Source: Charina bottae
Lineage: Eukaryota; Chordata; Lepidosauria; Squamata; Charinaidae
Assembly: GCA_023362775.1 (NCBI GenBank)
Contig: JALMGJ010000014.1
Coordinates: 2,502,001-2,566,000, forward strand
Reading direction: 5' to 3'
DNA: 64,000 bases
In this document: positions 22,037 through 33,010 of the stretch, piece after piece
Layout of the letters: each line of letters begins with the position of its first letter
Position numbering within the stretch: position 1 is the first letter of the stretch
The notes under the pieces: model-generated
What the model was told of the DNA's origin: nothing
Database searches by the model: none
The model's input: only the letters and a program-made list of their open reading frames with translations
Position numbers and translations under genes: made by a program

Positions 22037-22283
22037 GTCAATCCCAGGGGTGGGGAACATTTTTTCTGCCAAGGGCCATTTGGATATTTATAACCGGGGA
22101 CCGGGGGGTGGGGGGCGGGGTTTCTGGGATTTCCGTGGACCAGGGGCCGGAGTTTGCGGCCGGGAGCCAATCACAAGCACTGGGGGCCGGGGTTTGTGGC
22201 CGGGAGCCCCGCCGGCCTTAGGCGGGAGCCCCGCGGGCCTCATACGGCCTGCGGGCCTGACGTTGCCCACCCCTGGTCTATCC
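22037..22283. mobile_element. GC-rich hAT-like MITE with 8-bp duplication
   Basis: Element 22045-22275 opens CAGGGGTGGGGAACA and closes with the inverted GTTGCCCACCCCTG. The flanks GTCAATCC (22037-22044) and GTCTATCC (22276-22283) match at 7 of 8 bases and fit the hAT target consensus nTCTAnAn. The interior is strongly GC-rich, with repeated 'ggggccgg' and 'gccgggagcc' motifs. No ORF of interest. Confidence 0.85.
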
Positions 22284-22682
22284 CTTTCAGCAGGCAGTAG
22301 AAAAGGAAAAGATGAATAAACTGCCAGTTTCCTATGCCTTTATACCAGGAGAACCCAACAGCTGAGTTGCCTATCAGAAGATAGGTGAGGGGACCAGGAA
22401 AAAGAATTGGGTGGGGCAGAACAAAAACTGAATGTTGACAACTAAATGGAAATTAATTTAAATCTCCATTGCATTAAATAGTTAGAATCTCTCTTCTCCT
22501 TCTCTGCCTCCTTCTTATATCACATGATGAATTGGCTTTAAAGGGCAAAGGGGTTGCCCAGAGGCCACACCCAAGGCTTCTGAGATTCCAGAACTTTAGA
22601 TTGTACATCTCTGTTTTATATATGGTGTGACCAGATTTGGAATATCTTTGTGCAGTTCTGATCACTGTCCTTCCAAAAGGGT

Positions 22683-23002
22683 AAAAGGTAACGGTTCCCC
22701 CCACACATTTGTGCAGTCGTGTCCAACTCTAGGGGCCGGTGCTCATCTCCATTTGTTAGCCGAAGAGCCTGTGTTGTCTGAAGACACTTCCATGGTAATG
22801 TGGCCGGCATGATGTACGCGGAACGCTGTTACCTACCCACCGCAGTGGTACCTATTTATCTACTTGCATTTGCATGCTTTCGAATTGCAAGGTTGGCAAG
22901 AGCTGGGGCTAGTGCGGGAGCTCACTCTGTCACGCGTAGGGATTCGAACCCCTGAACTTGCGATCTTCCGACTGACAAGCCTGGCGTCTTACCCGCTGAG
23001 CC
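22683..23002 (-). mobile_element. Sauria-type tRNA SINE, copy 3
   Basis: Reverse orientation: the tail (AAAGGTAACGGTTCCCCCC) is at the low end and the tRNA head (CTTACCCGCTGAGCC) at the high end. B box GGATTCGAACCCC on this strand is intact. It is more diverged at CpG sites than copies 1 and 2. Confidence 0.88.
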
Positions 23003-23381
23003 AAAAACATTAAAAAAGTCAAACCAAATGCTCAGATGGACGGAGGCACTCTCCTATGGAGAAGGATTGGCGTGTTGGGGGTTTTTAGCTTAGGGAAGAG
23101 ATGGGTAACATGGAACGTGATGCAGATACTGTATATACATTTATGCATGGTGAGGAGAAAAAAGGATTGGAAGATACTTTGGTCTGTTTGTCTCTCATAG
23201 TACCAGAACCAAGGGTCATCCAATGGTAGGAGATCCAGGAAACTCTTCCTTCAGTGTAGGATATGTGCTATCATTAGATGTTGTGATGATTCAAACACAT
23301 GGAGTGGTCATTTCCAAATGCATGAGAAATGTTTATTTGTAGCTCAATATGTTTTGAGCCCAGGTCCTTCACCAGGAGGAT

Positions 23382-23652
23382 TGTAACGGTATGCGGGAAA
23401 GAACTTGGGAGACGGGGTGAAGAGATGCTGCCTATGGAACAGTCAGATAAGAGAAAGCATATCCTGCAGCTGGATAGTGGGTGGGGCAAGAGGCTCAGAA
23501 GGGACCCTCCCTAGTTTCTCCGGCTGTAAAGGAGATGGGGTGGGGGAATTGTACTTTCAGACTTGCAAGATTCTGTTAATGTAGCTTTACAATAAAGTAG
23601 AATTAACTTATCTGGTCGTGTTTCCCTTCTGGTCTATCTGGCAAGGCTGACA
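23382..23652 (+). mobile_element. Solo LTR-like element, copy 3
   Basis: 271 bp, TGTAACGGTATGCGGGAAAG to GGCAAGGCTGACA, with the polyadenylation signal 'acaataaag'. The flanks AGGAT (23377-23381) and AGGAC (23653-23657) match at 4 of 5 bases, consistent with an old 5-bp (or 4-bp) LTR target duplication. Confidence 0.82.
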
Positions 23653-23814
23653 AGGACTGAATACTCTGCTTTTCTTTAGTGTCCTTGATCAAGGACCTGG
23701 GGTCCAGCATATGTTGAACTATACAATAAATGCTGCTCAGGCACTTTGAGGATCATCACTCCATCTGTTTTTGATCATTTGTCCATCTGTCTTTGATTAT
23801 TCCTGCCTAGCCTC

Positions 23815-24448
23815 TCACACTTGGTTGGAATAACTGCCAACTTGTCTAGCATTAGAAGGGAAGAGGATGAATTTATGATAAATAAAGCTATCAATAATGT
23901 TCCACACTTGTGCAGGCAAGATGCTCTCCATGGGGTTATAGGGGAAGCTGAGTGAGAGAGGGCTGTTGTCTTTCTGTCTGCATGCTACCAGGAGCATCTG
24001 GCCAGCCATAGTGAGAAGAGAACACTGGAGGAGGATCTGATGGCATTCTTGCATGTTCTTGGCTGACCATGCAAACTACTTACAAAACATTTATATTTTT
24101 CCAAATATCTGGTCTGGTGATTCCTTTAGGTTTTCTTCCCCAGGCAACAATGGAAGAATGTTCAGTGTTCATATTCAGGTGGTTGTAACAAGTCTCCATA
24201 GCAGAGTAGGCTTCTGTGTTCTCATATTCATACATTGCATTCTGCCCCATTGGCACACGTGTGGCTCTGTACTTTGAATTGTATTTGACAACCTTCTTAA
24301 TGAGCAGTGACAGCAAGAACAGTGGCTTCACATGCCCATCCAGGACACCTGTGTCCACATTCTTGACCTCAAGAAGCTGAATGAGAATGCTACTTCGCTT
24401 GGTGCCAAAAACCCCGCGCGAAAAGTATAATTTGCCATCATTTGGCAA
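23815..24448 (-). other. Unassigned segment with a 122-codon open frame
   Basis: The minus strand is open from 24448 to 24080 with balanced composition, not low-complexity, and a second frame of 79 codons lies just downstream (24054-23815). It has phrases such as YNSKYRATRVPMGQ and QLLEVKNVDTGVLDGHVKP that look protein-like. I do not recognise a family. It may be a decayed processed pseudogene or chance. Confidence 0.3.
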
Positions 24449-25029
24449 CTGCTAATTAATTGCAGCTGATGAGATAATTTATAAAAATTAGGAGCAATTT
24501 CCTTCATTGTAATGACAACACGGCTTGATGATGAAGTTGCATTTTACTAAAAGTGACTTGCTACTGTTGGGCCCAGTGGAAATAAAGAGCAATGCTACCT
24601 CTATAACAATTGCATGGAGGTAGTTAACCAAATGCAGACATCCATAGACTCCCCTGGGTAATCATAGAGTTTGCTTGTTTTAGAAACTTATCTGAGGTTA
24701 TTTAATAGGAAAATTAATAATGGGGAAGAGAGCCGACTTTCTCTGAAAGACAGCTGGTGCAAAGCATGGGGTGGAGTCTGCAATAGACCCAGTTCAATGA
24801 ATTAGAAGTCATGAGTGAAGGCAGTAATTTGGACTGAAGTGTAATCCAGGACCAAGGAGAATCAAGGATGGGAGATCTTGGAAAGACTCAGAGCAGGAAG
24901 TTCTATTCCTTCCTTCCAAGATGATCTATCATCAGCTGAAATAATTGGAGGTCATCTAGGTCCTAAGGATATGAAACTCCCCACAAATTCCATCAACTCT
25001 TGACACTAATCTGCTTAAGAACTAGCTTC

Positions 25030-25165
25030 TTCCAACATTATTGTATATTGTTTTTATTGTTTTTTCATCTTTATTTATTCCAGTTTTATTGTAAACTGCC
25101 CAGAGTCGCTCTTTGAGGGAGATGGGCGTTGATGACATTCAAAATATAAACATAAAATAAAAATT
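25030..25165 (+). mobile_element. CR1/L2-clade LINE 3' end
   Basis: 'ttgtaaactgcccagagtcgctctttgagggagatgggcg' is the 3' UTR end shared with the LINEs at 43118-44069 (plus) and 35108 and 49817 (minus). The A-rich tail follows. It has no coding part. Confidence 0.8.
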
Positions 25166-26731
25166 ATGTAACATATAGCATTAGGAATATTAGTGGGTTT
25201 GTTTGTTTGTTTGTTTAAAAAACCCTTTTTTCTAAATATAGGCTGACCTGGATGTATATTCCTGGTATGTTCTTGCCAGAGATGAGGTTTCCCAGCAATA
25301 TCCCCAGAGTTTCAAAACCATGCTATTAATTGCAGCTGTTCGGTTTTTTTTATGTTAACTGTCGATGAAAAGTCAAATAATCTTATGCCTGTAACATTGA
25401 TATCCCCAAATGCAATTAATATTGATAGAATTTTTACTTTTCTCTCTTTATCTTCAATACTTCAAGCTTTCTAAATAATAGAAAGTCCATAATTTTTAAT
25501 CATATTACATAAATACTATTGCATTGAAAACTGTATTGAAATAGCACAGTGTATCAAGATTTATAACATTACGTGGGGGGGGGGGGAGAAATCCCATGCA
25601 ACTATTGTGGTTAGGTTTGGGGAAAGAACTTTTTTTTTCATTTTGGAAAAAAACGGTTTGTGTTCCTTAAGGGTATCGAGAGGGGAGTTGAGCCCCACAG
25701 ATAATTTGTCTGGGCATGGAGAGTCATTTGGGAATTTGGGAAACAGATGGAAGTGTGAAAGACTGCATGGAAGATAAGCATTTATTAGGCTGGGGAATGT
25801 GTCAGATATAGAAGGCCACCGTGCCCCAGTAGGTTTCTAATTATTTTATCAGAATGTTAATCCTGGGAGAGGCAAGCAGTCATGTTTTGATTTCCAGCAA
25901 ACAAATTACATTGCCAAGTTGGTAGCCCTAAATAGAACTGGGTGCCACAGTGGAAAACAATCCATCTCTTTCTAAATGGGACTAGGCTTAACAATCAAGA
26001 AAGGCATCTTTTAACTCTTCTGAAGATGAAGTGCAGAATCTAAGCTGGCAAGTTGTGCAGCATGGAAACCAATGTCTCCATCCAGTTGCTTTCACAACCT
26101 GCTACATGGGTAGAGAGGCAAAGCTGATGCTCATTGCCATCAGCTAGGGAAAGGCATGTGTTGTACGTGAAATTCTAACAGGTTTTATCCCAGACCATGA
26201 TGTGTCAGAACGAAAGGTCAAATCAACAGCAAGGAACAAGTAGCTGCATATCATCAAGGAAAGGCCAAAGAACGTGGTCTTTCCGTTGTCCTTTGTCAAA
26301 GAATGAGAACCTGCCAGAACCCGTATCTCCCCAGCCTTATTGTAATCTCAGACTGTAGAGTCAGACAAATCCAAACAGCTTCTCAAGAGATGATGGAGCT
26401 AGCCATAGTTCAGATTGGGGCTGCCTACACATACCTTTCATGCCTTGCTGAGACAACAACCTTCTGTTATCCTAGCAGAGAATCTCAGCCAGTAGGATTT
26501 GTTGGGAGCCATCCAAAATCCTGGTGTTGGCCTTCCTCTTCACCAAGGGGGTCTCTGCTTTATTTTTGCTTCCATGCCCAACATTTGCTGTGAGCTGCAA
26601 GTGACTATTGAATGAGTTACTCCCCCCACCCATGGAAGAAGATATAGCAGCTATTTAGGAATATACATCATCCTTTAAAAAAATCAGGATGCAGGTTGGA
26701 CTTACATATGCAACAATAGCTGATGGTAGGA

Positions 26732-26800
26732 CAGTGTTTCTCAACCATGGCAACTTTAAGTTGTTTGGACTTCAACTCCCAGAATTCCCCAGCCAGCATG
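26732..26800 (+). mobile_element. Half copy of the palindromic hAT MITE
   Basis: 'cagtgtttctcaaccatggcaacttt' to 'cccagaattccccagccagcatg' is one arm of the family seen whole at 36346. The second arm and target duplication are absent. Confidence 0.72.
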
Positions 26801-27735
26801 ATGCATTTTATGACCTCATTCAGCTATATGTGCAGAATTATTCATGTCATTGTGTTAAAAGATCTTGTTGTGCTTCTGGTTAAGATATTATTTCTGTAGA
26901 ATGTTTAGTTCCCAAACTCTTAAGTAGGAAACAAGAACACTGTGCATGTTTTGATTTCATTGGTTGTGGAATCTACTAGGTGTTTTACCCCAAAAAAATG
27001 GGGATCGTCGCCTTTGCAGACATTGAAGAGTAGCTACATATCTTGGAAAGAATGTTCAGCTTTTGCATTTATTTTATTCAACTCACAACTGGAAAAGTAA
27101 GAAAAGAAAAGAAAAAAGAAAAGAACAACTCTCAGAAGAATTCCATATATATTGAGAGAGAAGAGAGAGAGAGAGAACATTGAAAATGCGTTTTCTGGAA
27201 AAAGAATTGTAGAACTTAGAACCATCAAATTGAAGGTGACTTTAGAGTCCAACTGTCTGTTCAGCGTAGGATCCATTAGATCATCTCTGACAGATGACCA
27301 TCCAACAAAGTTGTGCTGAATCAGCTCAGAGATCACACTGCTTTCTTATTCCCAAGCCTTCCAGGATGAGCGCAGGGTAAGAACATCATTGCAGCTGAGG
27401 TTGGGACATTCCAGCGCATGTGGGTGCTGCACGTCTTCAGGTTCAGGGCTCTCTCTATCAGATTTCTCATATGATATTGGTAAATTGGGTTTCTCTACAA
27501 AGCAAAAGTGTCTTGGCAAATTGCATTCCTGTACAAAGCACAGCGTTCTCATGATGACGTGAATGCCAGGTGGCTGGATAACAGAGAAGCCTTGGCTTTG
27601 TTTACATCCTCATGAGATAGGGAGCGAGAAGGTACCGTGTTATGTCTAGCAATGGACATCTTCCTATGAGAGCACAGCCTCCTGATTTCCTTCTGTGGGA
27701 AGCCTTGCCCAGGCCCCCTGAGCAAGGAGGGGGGG

Positions 27736-27893
27736 AACTCAGTGCTTAGATGCAAGTCATGCTAATGCTTTGAGGCCTAGTGTGTGTAACAGCTAACATC
27801 CAGCCAATCAGAATGCTAGAAGAACTGAATATACAACCATGCAAAATGGTGTTCTATGCTTAACTCAGTGCTTAGATGCAAGTCATGCTAATG
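27736..27893 (+). repeat. 32-bp perfect direct repeat, 126 bp apart
   Basis: A 32-mer starting AACTCAGTGCTTAGATGC and ending GTCATGCTAATG occurs at 27736-27767 and again at 27862-27893 without a mismatch. The 94-bp segment between has no recognised element. Either a local tandem duplication or an unusually long target duplication. Confidence 0.85.
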
Positions 27894-28883
27894 ATGAAAC
27901 CAAGCTGCCACCTTGGCATAGTTCATTGGCTCCCCAGTGTCTTTGGAATGGTGAACTTTAAGCCACAGCACCGGCTGCCTTAATAAAAGATTTCTTTGCT
28001 CATGTCTCATCCGCTGGTAAGCACCCAGCATTTTCTCCCAACATGTCGATCCAAAAGCCAACCAGAAAGGTCGAAGCAGCCTGCAGAAAGAGGTGGCATT
28101 AATGAAAAGCTGGCTCCTATGAAACCGGCCCCTTTTTTCCTCTCTCTCTCTCTCTCTTTCTCTTCAGGGGACAGAAGGCTTTTTTCATCCTTTGCAGGCA
28201 TACCAGCGAGCTCCATTAACCCCTTTCTGCCTAACTGTTCCCCCACTCCAATTCCCATTGAGACATTTTTATGTTTTCTTATGAGTGAGAAGAGGATGCT
28301 CGTGAATGAGCCTTTAGGAAAAATTCCACCCGGTTTTCTTTAATCATCCGACTGCCTTTGCTAACCCATCCTCTGATGATGCCTCCATTTCTCCTTTTAA
28401 TACTACCTTTAACCACTTCAATAATTGCTTCTTTTATTGGACATACCTTTCCCATATGGAGGGTAAAAGTTTACTTACTTAACTTTGTTTACTTGTCCCC
28501 CTAAGTTCAATGCATCAAGGCCTTTAAGCATCTACTAATAGGACACATTGTTGATTTCTTTTACTCACATTTATTGGCCTTTTGGATCATCGCTCATTTA
28601 GGAGCATGGCTATATATTAAACTTTCTTTTAGGGGTGGCCTGAACCCAATTCATCAGAATTTACTACTGGATTAATAAGCAAGTAAAGAAGTGCTTATTT
28701 AGAGAAACACCAACTCAGAAAGCAATATTGTGTTTCCTTTCCTAAAATGTGGAGTTGGCTTTAGGGGGGGGGGCTCCCTTTTTCCTCCTTTATTTTCACT
28801 TATCCCTATTCCTTTTTAAAGGATGATGTATATTCCACATAAATAGTGGAAAACTATTTAAAAGCCCACTCAGGACACTTACC

Positions 28884-28887
<4 letters not shown>

Positions 28888-28916
<29 letters not shown>

Positions 28917-29130
28917 ATTAGATTTATAGCCAAACTTTACTTTGTGCAACTCAAAGTGGTGTATATAATGCTCCTGCCTCCTATTTTCCCCACCACAACA
29001 ACCCTGCGAGGTCAGTTGGGCTGAGAGAGAGGGACTGGCCCAAAGTCACCCAGTCAGCTTTCATCCCTAAAGGAAGACTAAAACTCTCCCTGTTTCTAGC
29101 CACCACCTTAGTCATTACACAATGATGCTA
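28888..29130 (-). mobile_element. Squamate MIR-like SINE, copy with (GATT)n tail
   Basis: 'caacaaccctgcgaggtcagttgggctgagagagagggactggcccaaagtcacccag' and 'ccaccttagtcattacacaatgatgc' match the family. The (TGAT)n run at 28888-28917 represents its 3' tail. Confidence 0.78.
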
Positions 29131-29599
29131 ATTTAGCTTTGAAAAGCCAGGAAAAAGATATTGGTTAATATCATGGAAAACAACCGCAGTAATGGACACC
29201 ACACTTTGGAACAGTAAGACATTTCTACTTAGCAGGGATCCAGTTTTCTTAGAAGTAGATTATATTCCCTAAGCAATGTATAAAATGTTCTTTATTTTTG
29301 GCTTTTGTTGTGGTGGTGGATTTGAAAAAATAAAGGGCAGAGATTTTTTTTTAAAGTACACAAAACCAACAGTGATTTTAAAAAAGAACTAGACAACCTT
29401 GTGACCTGTTGGGTCATCCTTTGAGAGAAAGCTAGCGCAGTCTGATGTGACCGGAATGAACATTAAATTTTAGGCTGACCATATTTTTTTACCCCAGTGC
29501 TGGACGCTCCCATGATCATCTAAGAAGACTATATCATAAATAGAAAAATAATTGTAGTGGCAAACAAACTTCAATAATAAGTCAGTATTTCTTTACCTA

Positions 29600-29800
29600 A
29601 ACAGATCAACAGAATGACCACGGGTGGGCAAAAAAGCAGTGGGAGCGGGAGTGACTTCCGACTTCCTGACGGCTTCCCCATGGACTTTGCTTGTGGGAAG
29701 CTGGCAGGGAGCATCAGAAATCACAATCACGTGACCGCAGGGATGCTGCAACAGCCACAACTTTGTGAATAAAACCGGTCTGAAGATCATGGAAATTTCA
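29600..29800 (-). mobile_element. Diverged partial relative of the TA-flanked MITE
   Basis: The blocks 'ccatggactttgcttgtggg', 'atcacgtgaccgcagg' and 'gatgctgcaac' follow the same order as the interior of copies 1 and 4. Terminal repeats are missing. It may belong to a sister subfamily. Confidence 0.5.
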
Positions 29801-32735
29801 ATTCCATAGGAGCAATGAGTCCTGGATTTTTTACGCATTCTTTAAGTTAGAGGATTTTAGGTACCTTGATTCAAAAATTGTTGCGGTATAATGCATGGTT
29901 TGGGCTAACTTGAGGGTACAAACAGAAAACAGATAAACACAATGAGAGTTTTAGTAGTATATAGTTACTAACACACACACACACACACACACACACACTC
30001 CTAATTAGTATTCATGAATAAATGTGAAATCTTGAGCACTACAAACATGTTAAATATTTAATATTTCTGTCTGGTTAGGAAAAACATTGTTAATACAGCC
30101 AAACAAATGATGCCCAAATTTGACTAAACTCATCCTCTTTGGTAGAGATTTTCAAAGCTCCTTATTGTGCTGTTTTTCTGCCAAAGCAATTTCCCACATT
30201 TCTAAATACCACTGATCCAATGAAATATGTCTTCCTGTGCTTTGTAATACCAAAGTAGCATCTAACAGTAAGAGCATAAGAGGAGATCTATTTCCACATA
30301 CATCCCTTAAGATGAGGGTTCATAGCATTAGTTTTCTGGATGATTTTGGAAGGGGAAACTCTTAAAGCCATAGGATTTCTTGCAAAGAGCACAGCAGAGC
30401 CCTCTGCCACCTTCTCAGAATACAGTTCCACCTAGCCTGCCCTTCTGCCATACCCACAAATCTCTCTTCCCATCTCCTTGAATGATGTGCCCTCTTGATC
30501 CATCATCTCTGGCGTCTTAGGCATTCCAGTTGTTTTTGAAAAGACGTCAACAGACCATCACTGGTTTTCTACTGCCATTTTCTTTTAAGAGACGAGGTTT
30601 ACCTTCCCTATTTGTTTACTTCTTAAATTATTTGGTCTTCGTTGGCTGCTGCCAAGGGAGAAGATGCTCAAGTGCTCCAAGGTGGCTTTTGATGGCTTCT
30701 TTCTTTTTCCAATCACCTTTTAAGTTGTCTGTGAAGACTCTGGATGCAAATGACAATGCAACTAACATGATCAAATTGGCTATTAAGTGAAAGTGATATC
30801 TCTGGAGATGCCTAGGGCCAATTAACCTGAACAGCAAGTCCAAGCCCTCTGTGTAGTGAAGTGCAGACACAGGGACTTTCACGTATTTAAGTTGAAAGGA
30901 ATAATGAAAGCCCAGGCGAGATAGAGTGGAAGGTTTCAGATTAGCAACCAGCTAAGCAATTTTTGGTGCATTTCTCACCTTTTTCTTCTACATTTGGATG
31001 ATGACAGGATTAATTGACTAGCTCCAAAGTAAGGTATGGGTAGATCCTGTTTAGCAAGACTGTTGGTATCTCCAAGATGAATGTCCTCCACCCACCACTC
31101 TAGGTCACAGTGAAAATGTTGTGAGTTAGTCCTTGCTGGGATGAGTGGAGGAACTCACAAGGAAGGGCAGAACAAATGTTCCATGTGTGTGGAAATCACA
31201 GCTTTGTCACTCTCTGTTTTGTAGATCAGAGAAGGGGAACAGAAATTTTGCTGGGATGGAAACTAAAAATCTTCCTAGTGTTGATGTAGCTCTTGGTCTA
31301 TTGAGTGAGCATTTGGCCAACACTCCCCCAGTTCCTTTGCCATTGATTGTGTTGGATTTAAAACGTCTGGAGAGCATTGGGTTGACTCCTCTTGCTCTGT
31401 TCTGATTACCAGAGGATCTGAAACAAGGGGGTGCAACTTTTCAAGGCTGGGGGGCATTGCTTTCACATCATCTTTGAGGACACGTCAGGGTCTACACTTC
31501 AAACAGTGGCTGGTCCAAGAAGAAAATTGGGTAGGGCCAGAGCAAAAAAAAATGCATTTGATATAATTTAATATCACTTTAATTAACATAACTGAAAACA
31601 ATTAATATGATTATACTCCACATGAAATCTCTCTCCTCTGTCACATTAAAAATTAGGACTCAGTAGCAATTTTTAAAAGGTCTTCAAGAACTGAACAAAA
31701 GGCCTTCAGGGCCCATTCAAGCTATGTACTCCTGAAGTAAAACTGAAGTAAAATATGCTACCTGATTCTTTTGAGAATAAGTAATGGTTTAAAACAATAT
31801 AATTCTTCCTCTGTGTTCCCCTATAAATAAATGCAATAAAATATTTTCCCCCATTCTCCCATTAACTTGACAAGAAGTTAATGTTTGCTTTCTGGAGCTC
31901 TCCTCCGCAGATTTCATTCTGAAGATTATTCATCTATTCTCTAACTATGCAAATCCTTCCCAGATACACAGTGTCTCCATATTGTATGATACTTAATGTC
32001 AAGGACCATATGATATTTAATGTCAATATTTGATATTCCGCTTCTGGGTTTGATTTCAGCATATAGTATTTGGGGAAATTAGATAGCTTATATATTAATA
32101 GTATTTAATTTTGACCGCTTATGAGATTTTATATTTTACACGTACCAGGATAATGATTAAATGCCTGCAGGGCTTGAATTTTGAACTTAAGGTGTTATAT
32201 TCTGGAATATAGAAATGTCATACTCAAAATCTAAGTGGCAGTAGTTTCTGCTCTGGTAGATTTCTGAGAAAATGACAAATTTGATGCCCTTCCTCAAATC
32301 CATAAACACCACTGAGGATGGCCAATTTTAAAATAGGATGGGACTCTTGTGCCTTTAATTGTAGTGTGGAGGAAGAAAGGTCACCTATTAAAGGTACAAA
32401 AGACCCACCCTCTTTCATTTCACTTGCTGAAATTCTCTTTATCAGCTGATAAATGGGCAGATACCCTTTGATTCCCTTGCTGTATCCTTAGCTCTTCTCT
32501 AACTTATTGCCCTCAACTCTCTGACGTTTGCCAGCTTCTGTTAATGACTCTTTCCCAGTCTTTTTTTTTGCAGTTTTATATTTACTTTACAGCATTCTAG
32601 ATTCCTGCTGTGGACAGTCACAGAAATAACCTTGGAGAAACTGCATGGAAAGCAATTCAAACTGGCTCTGCCTTAACTCCCTGAGATATAAGAGGGAGGG
32701 AAGGAAAACCACAGTCTAAATTCAAGCCCTTCAAG
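29801..32735. other. Mostly unique intronic sequence
   Basis: Contains the AC repeat at 29968. No exon, known repeat family or structural motif was recognised. Conserved non-coding elements cannot be judged without alignment. Confidence 0.45.
29968..29998. repeat. (AC)n microsatellite
   Basis: About 14 perfect AC units. Confidence 0.95.
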
Positions 32736-32792
32736 GTGGGCCAAGTCAGGAAACAGACTGAAAGGCTGAAACTCTACTTTATTGATATAGGC

Positions 32793-32871
32793 CAGCATGG
32801 CTGGCTGGGTGGCTGGGGAATTCTAGGAGTTGGTCCACACTTCCTAAAGTTGTCAAGGTTGAGAAACACTG
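32793..32871 (-). mobile_element. hAT MITE, half copy, nested in the LTR fragment
   Basis: The 79-bp segment ends '..ggttgagaaacactg' and begins 'cagcatggctgg'. It is flanked by the 8-mer ATATAGGC (32785-32792 and 32872-32879), the hAT hallmark. It matches the right half of the complete copy at 36346-36443. Confidence 0.8.
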
Positions 32872-32894
32872 ATATAGGCTATAGTAACAGAATC

Positions 32895-32987
32895 CGGGAG
32901 GCAGTGGAGGACAGGAAGGCCTGGTGTGCTATGGTCCATGAGGTCACGAAGAGTCGGACACAACTAAACGATTGAACAACAACAACA
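32895..32987 (+). mobile_element. Bov-B LINE 3' end, nested in the LTR fragment
   Basis: It encodes the tail REAVEDRKAWCAMVHEVTKS, the C-terminus of Bov-B (RTE clade) ORF2, followed by AGTCGGACACAACT and an (AAC)n tail. Flanking 9-bp duplications AACAGAATC lie at 32886-32894 and 32988-32996. Heavily 5'-truncated, as is usual for LINE insertions. Confidence 0.85.
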
Positions 32988-33010
32988 AACAGAATCTTAA
33001 AACCTTGACA

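Larger units (their letters stand above)
25166..28887. other. Mostly unique intronic sequence
   Basis: AT-rich, apart from a half hAT MITE at 26732 and the 32-bp direct repeat at 27736. A (GTTT)n run at 25199-25217 and a G-run at 25577-25588 are the only simple repeats of note. Confidence 0.45.
32736..33010 (-). mobile_element. LTR-like fragment carrying two nested insertions
   Basis: The pieces 'aggctgaaactctactttattgatatagg', 'ctatagtaacagaatc' and 'ttaaaaccttgacag' match the LTR-like sequences at 12796-12890 and (reversed) 38487-38592. They are split by a hAT MITE (32793-32871) and by a Bov-B 3' end (32895-32987). Each insertion has its own duplicated target, so the order of events can be read. 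Confidence 0.65.
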
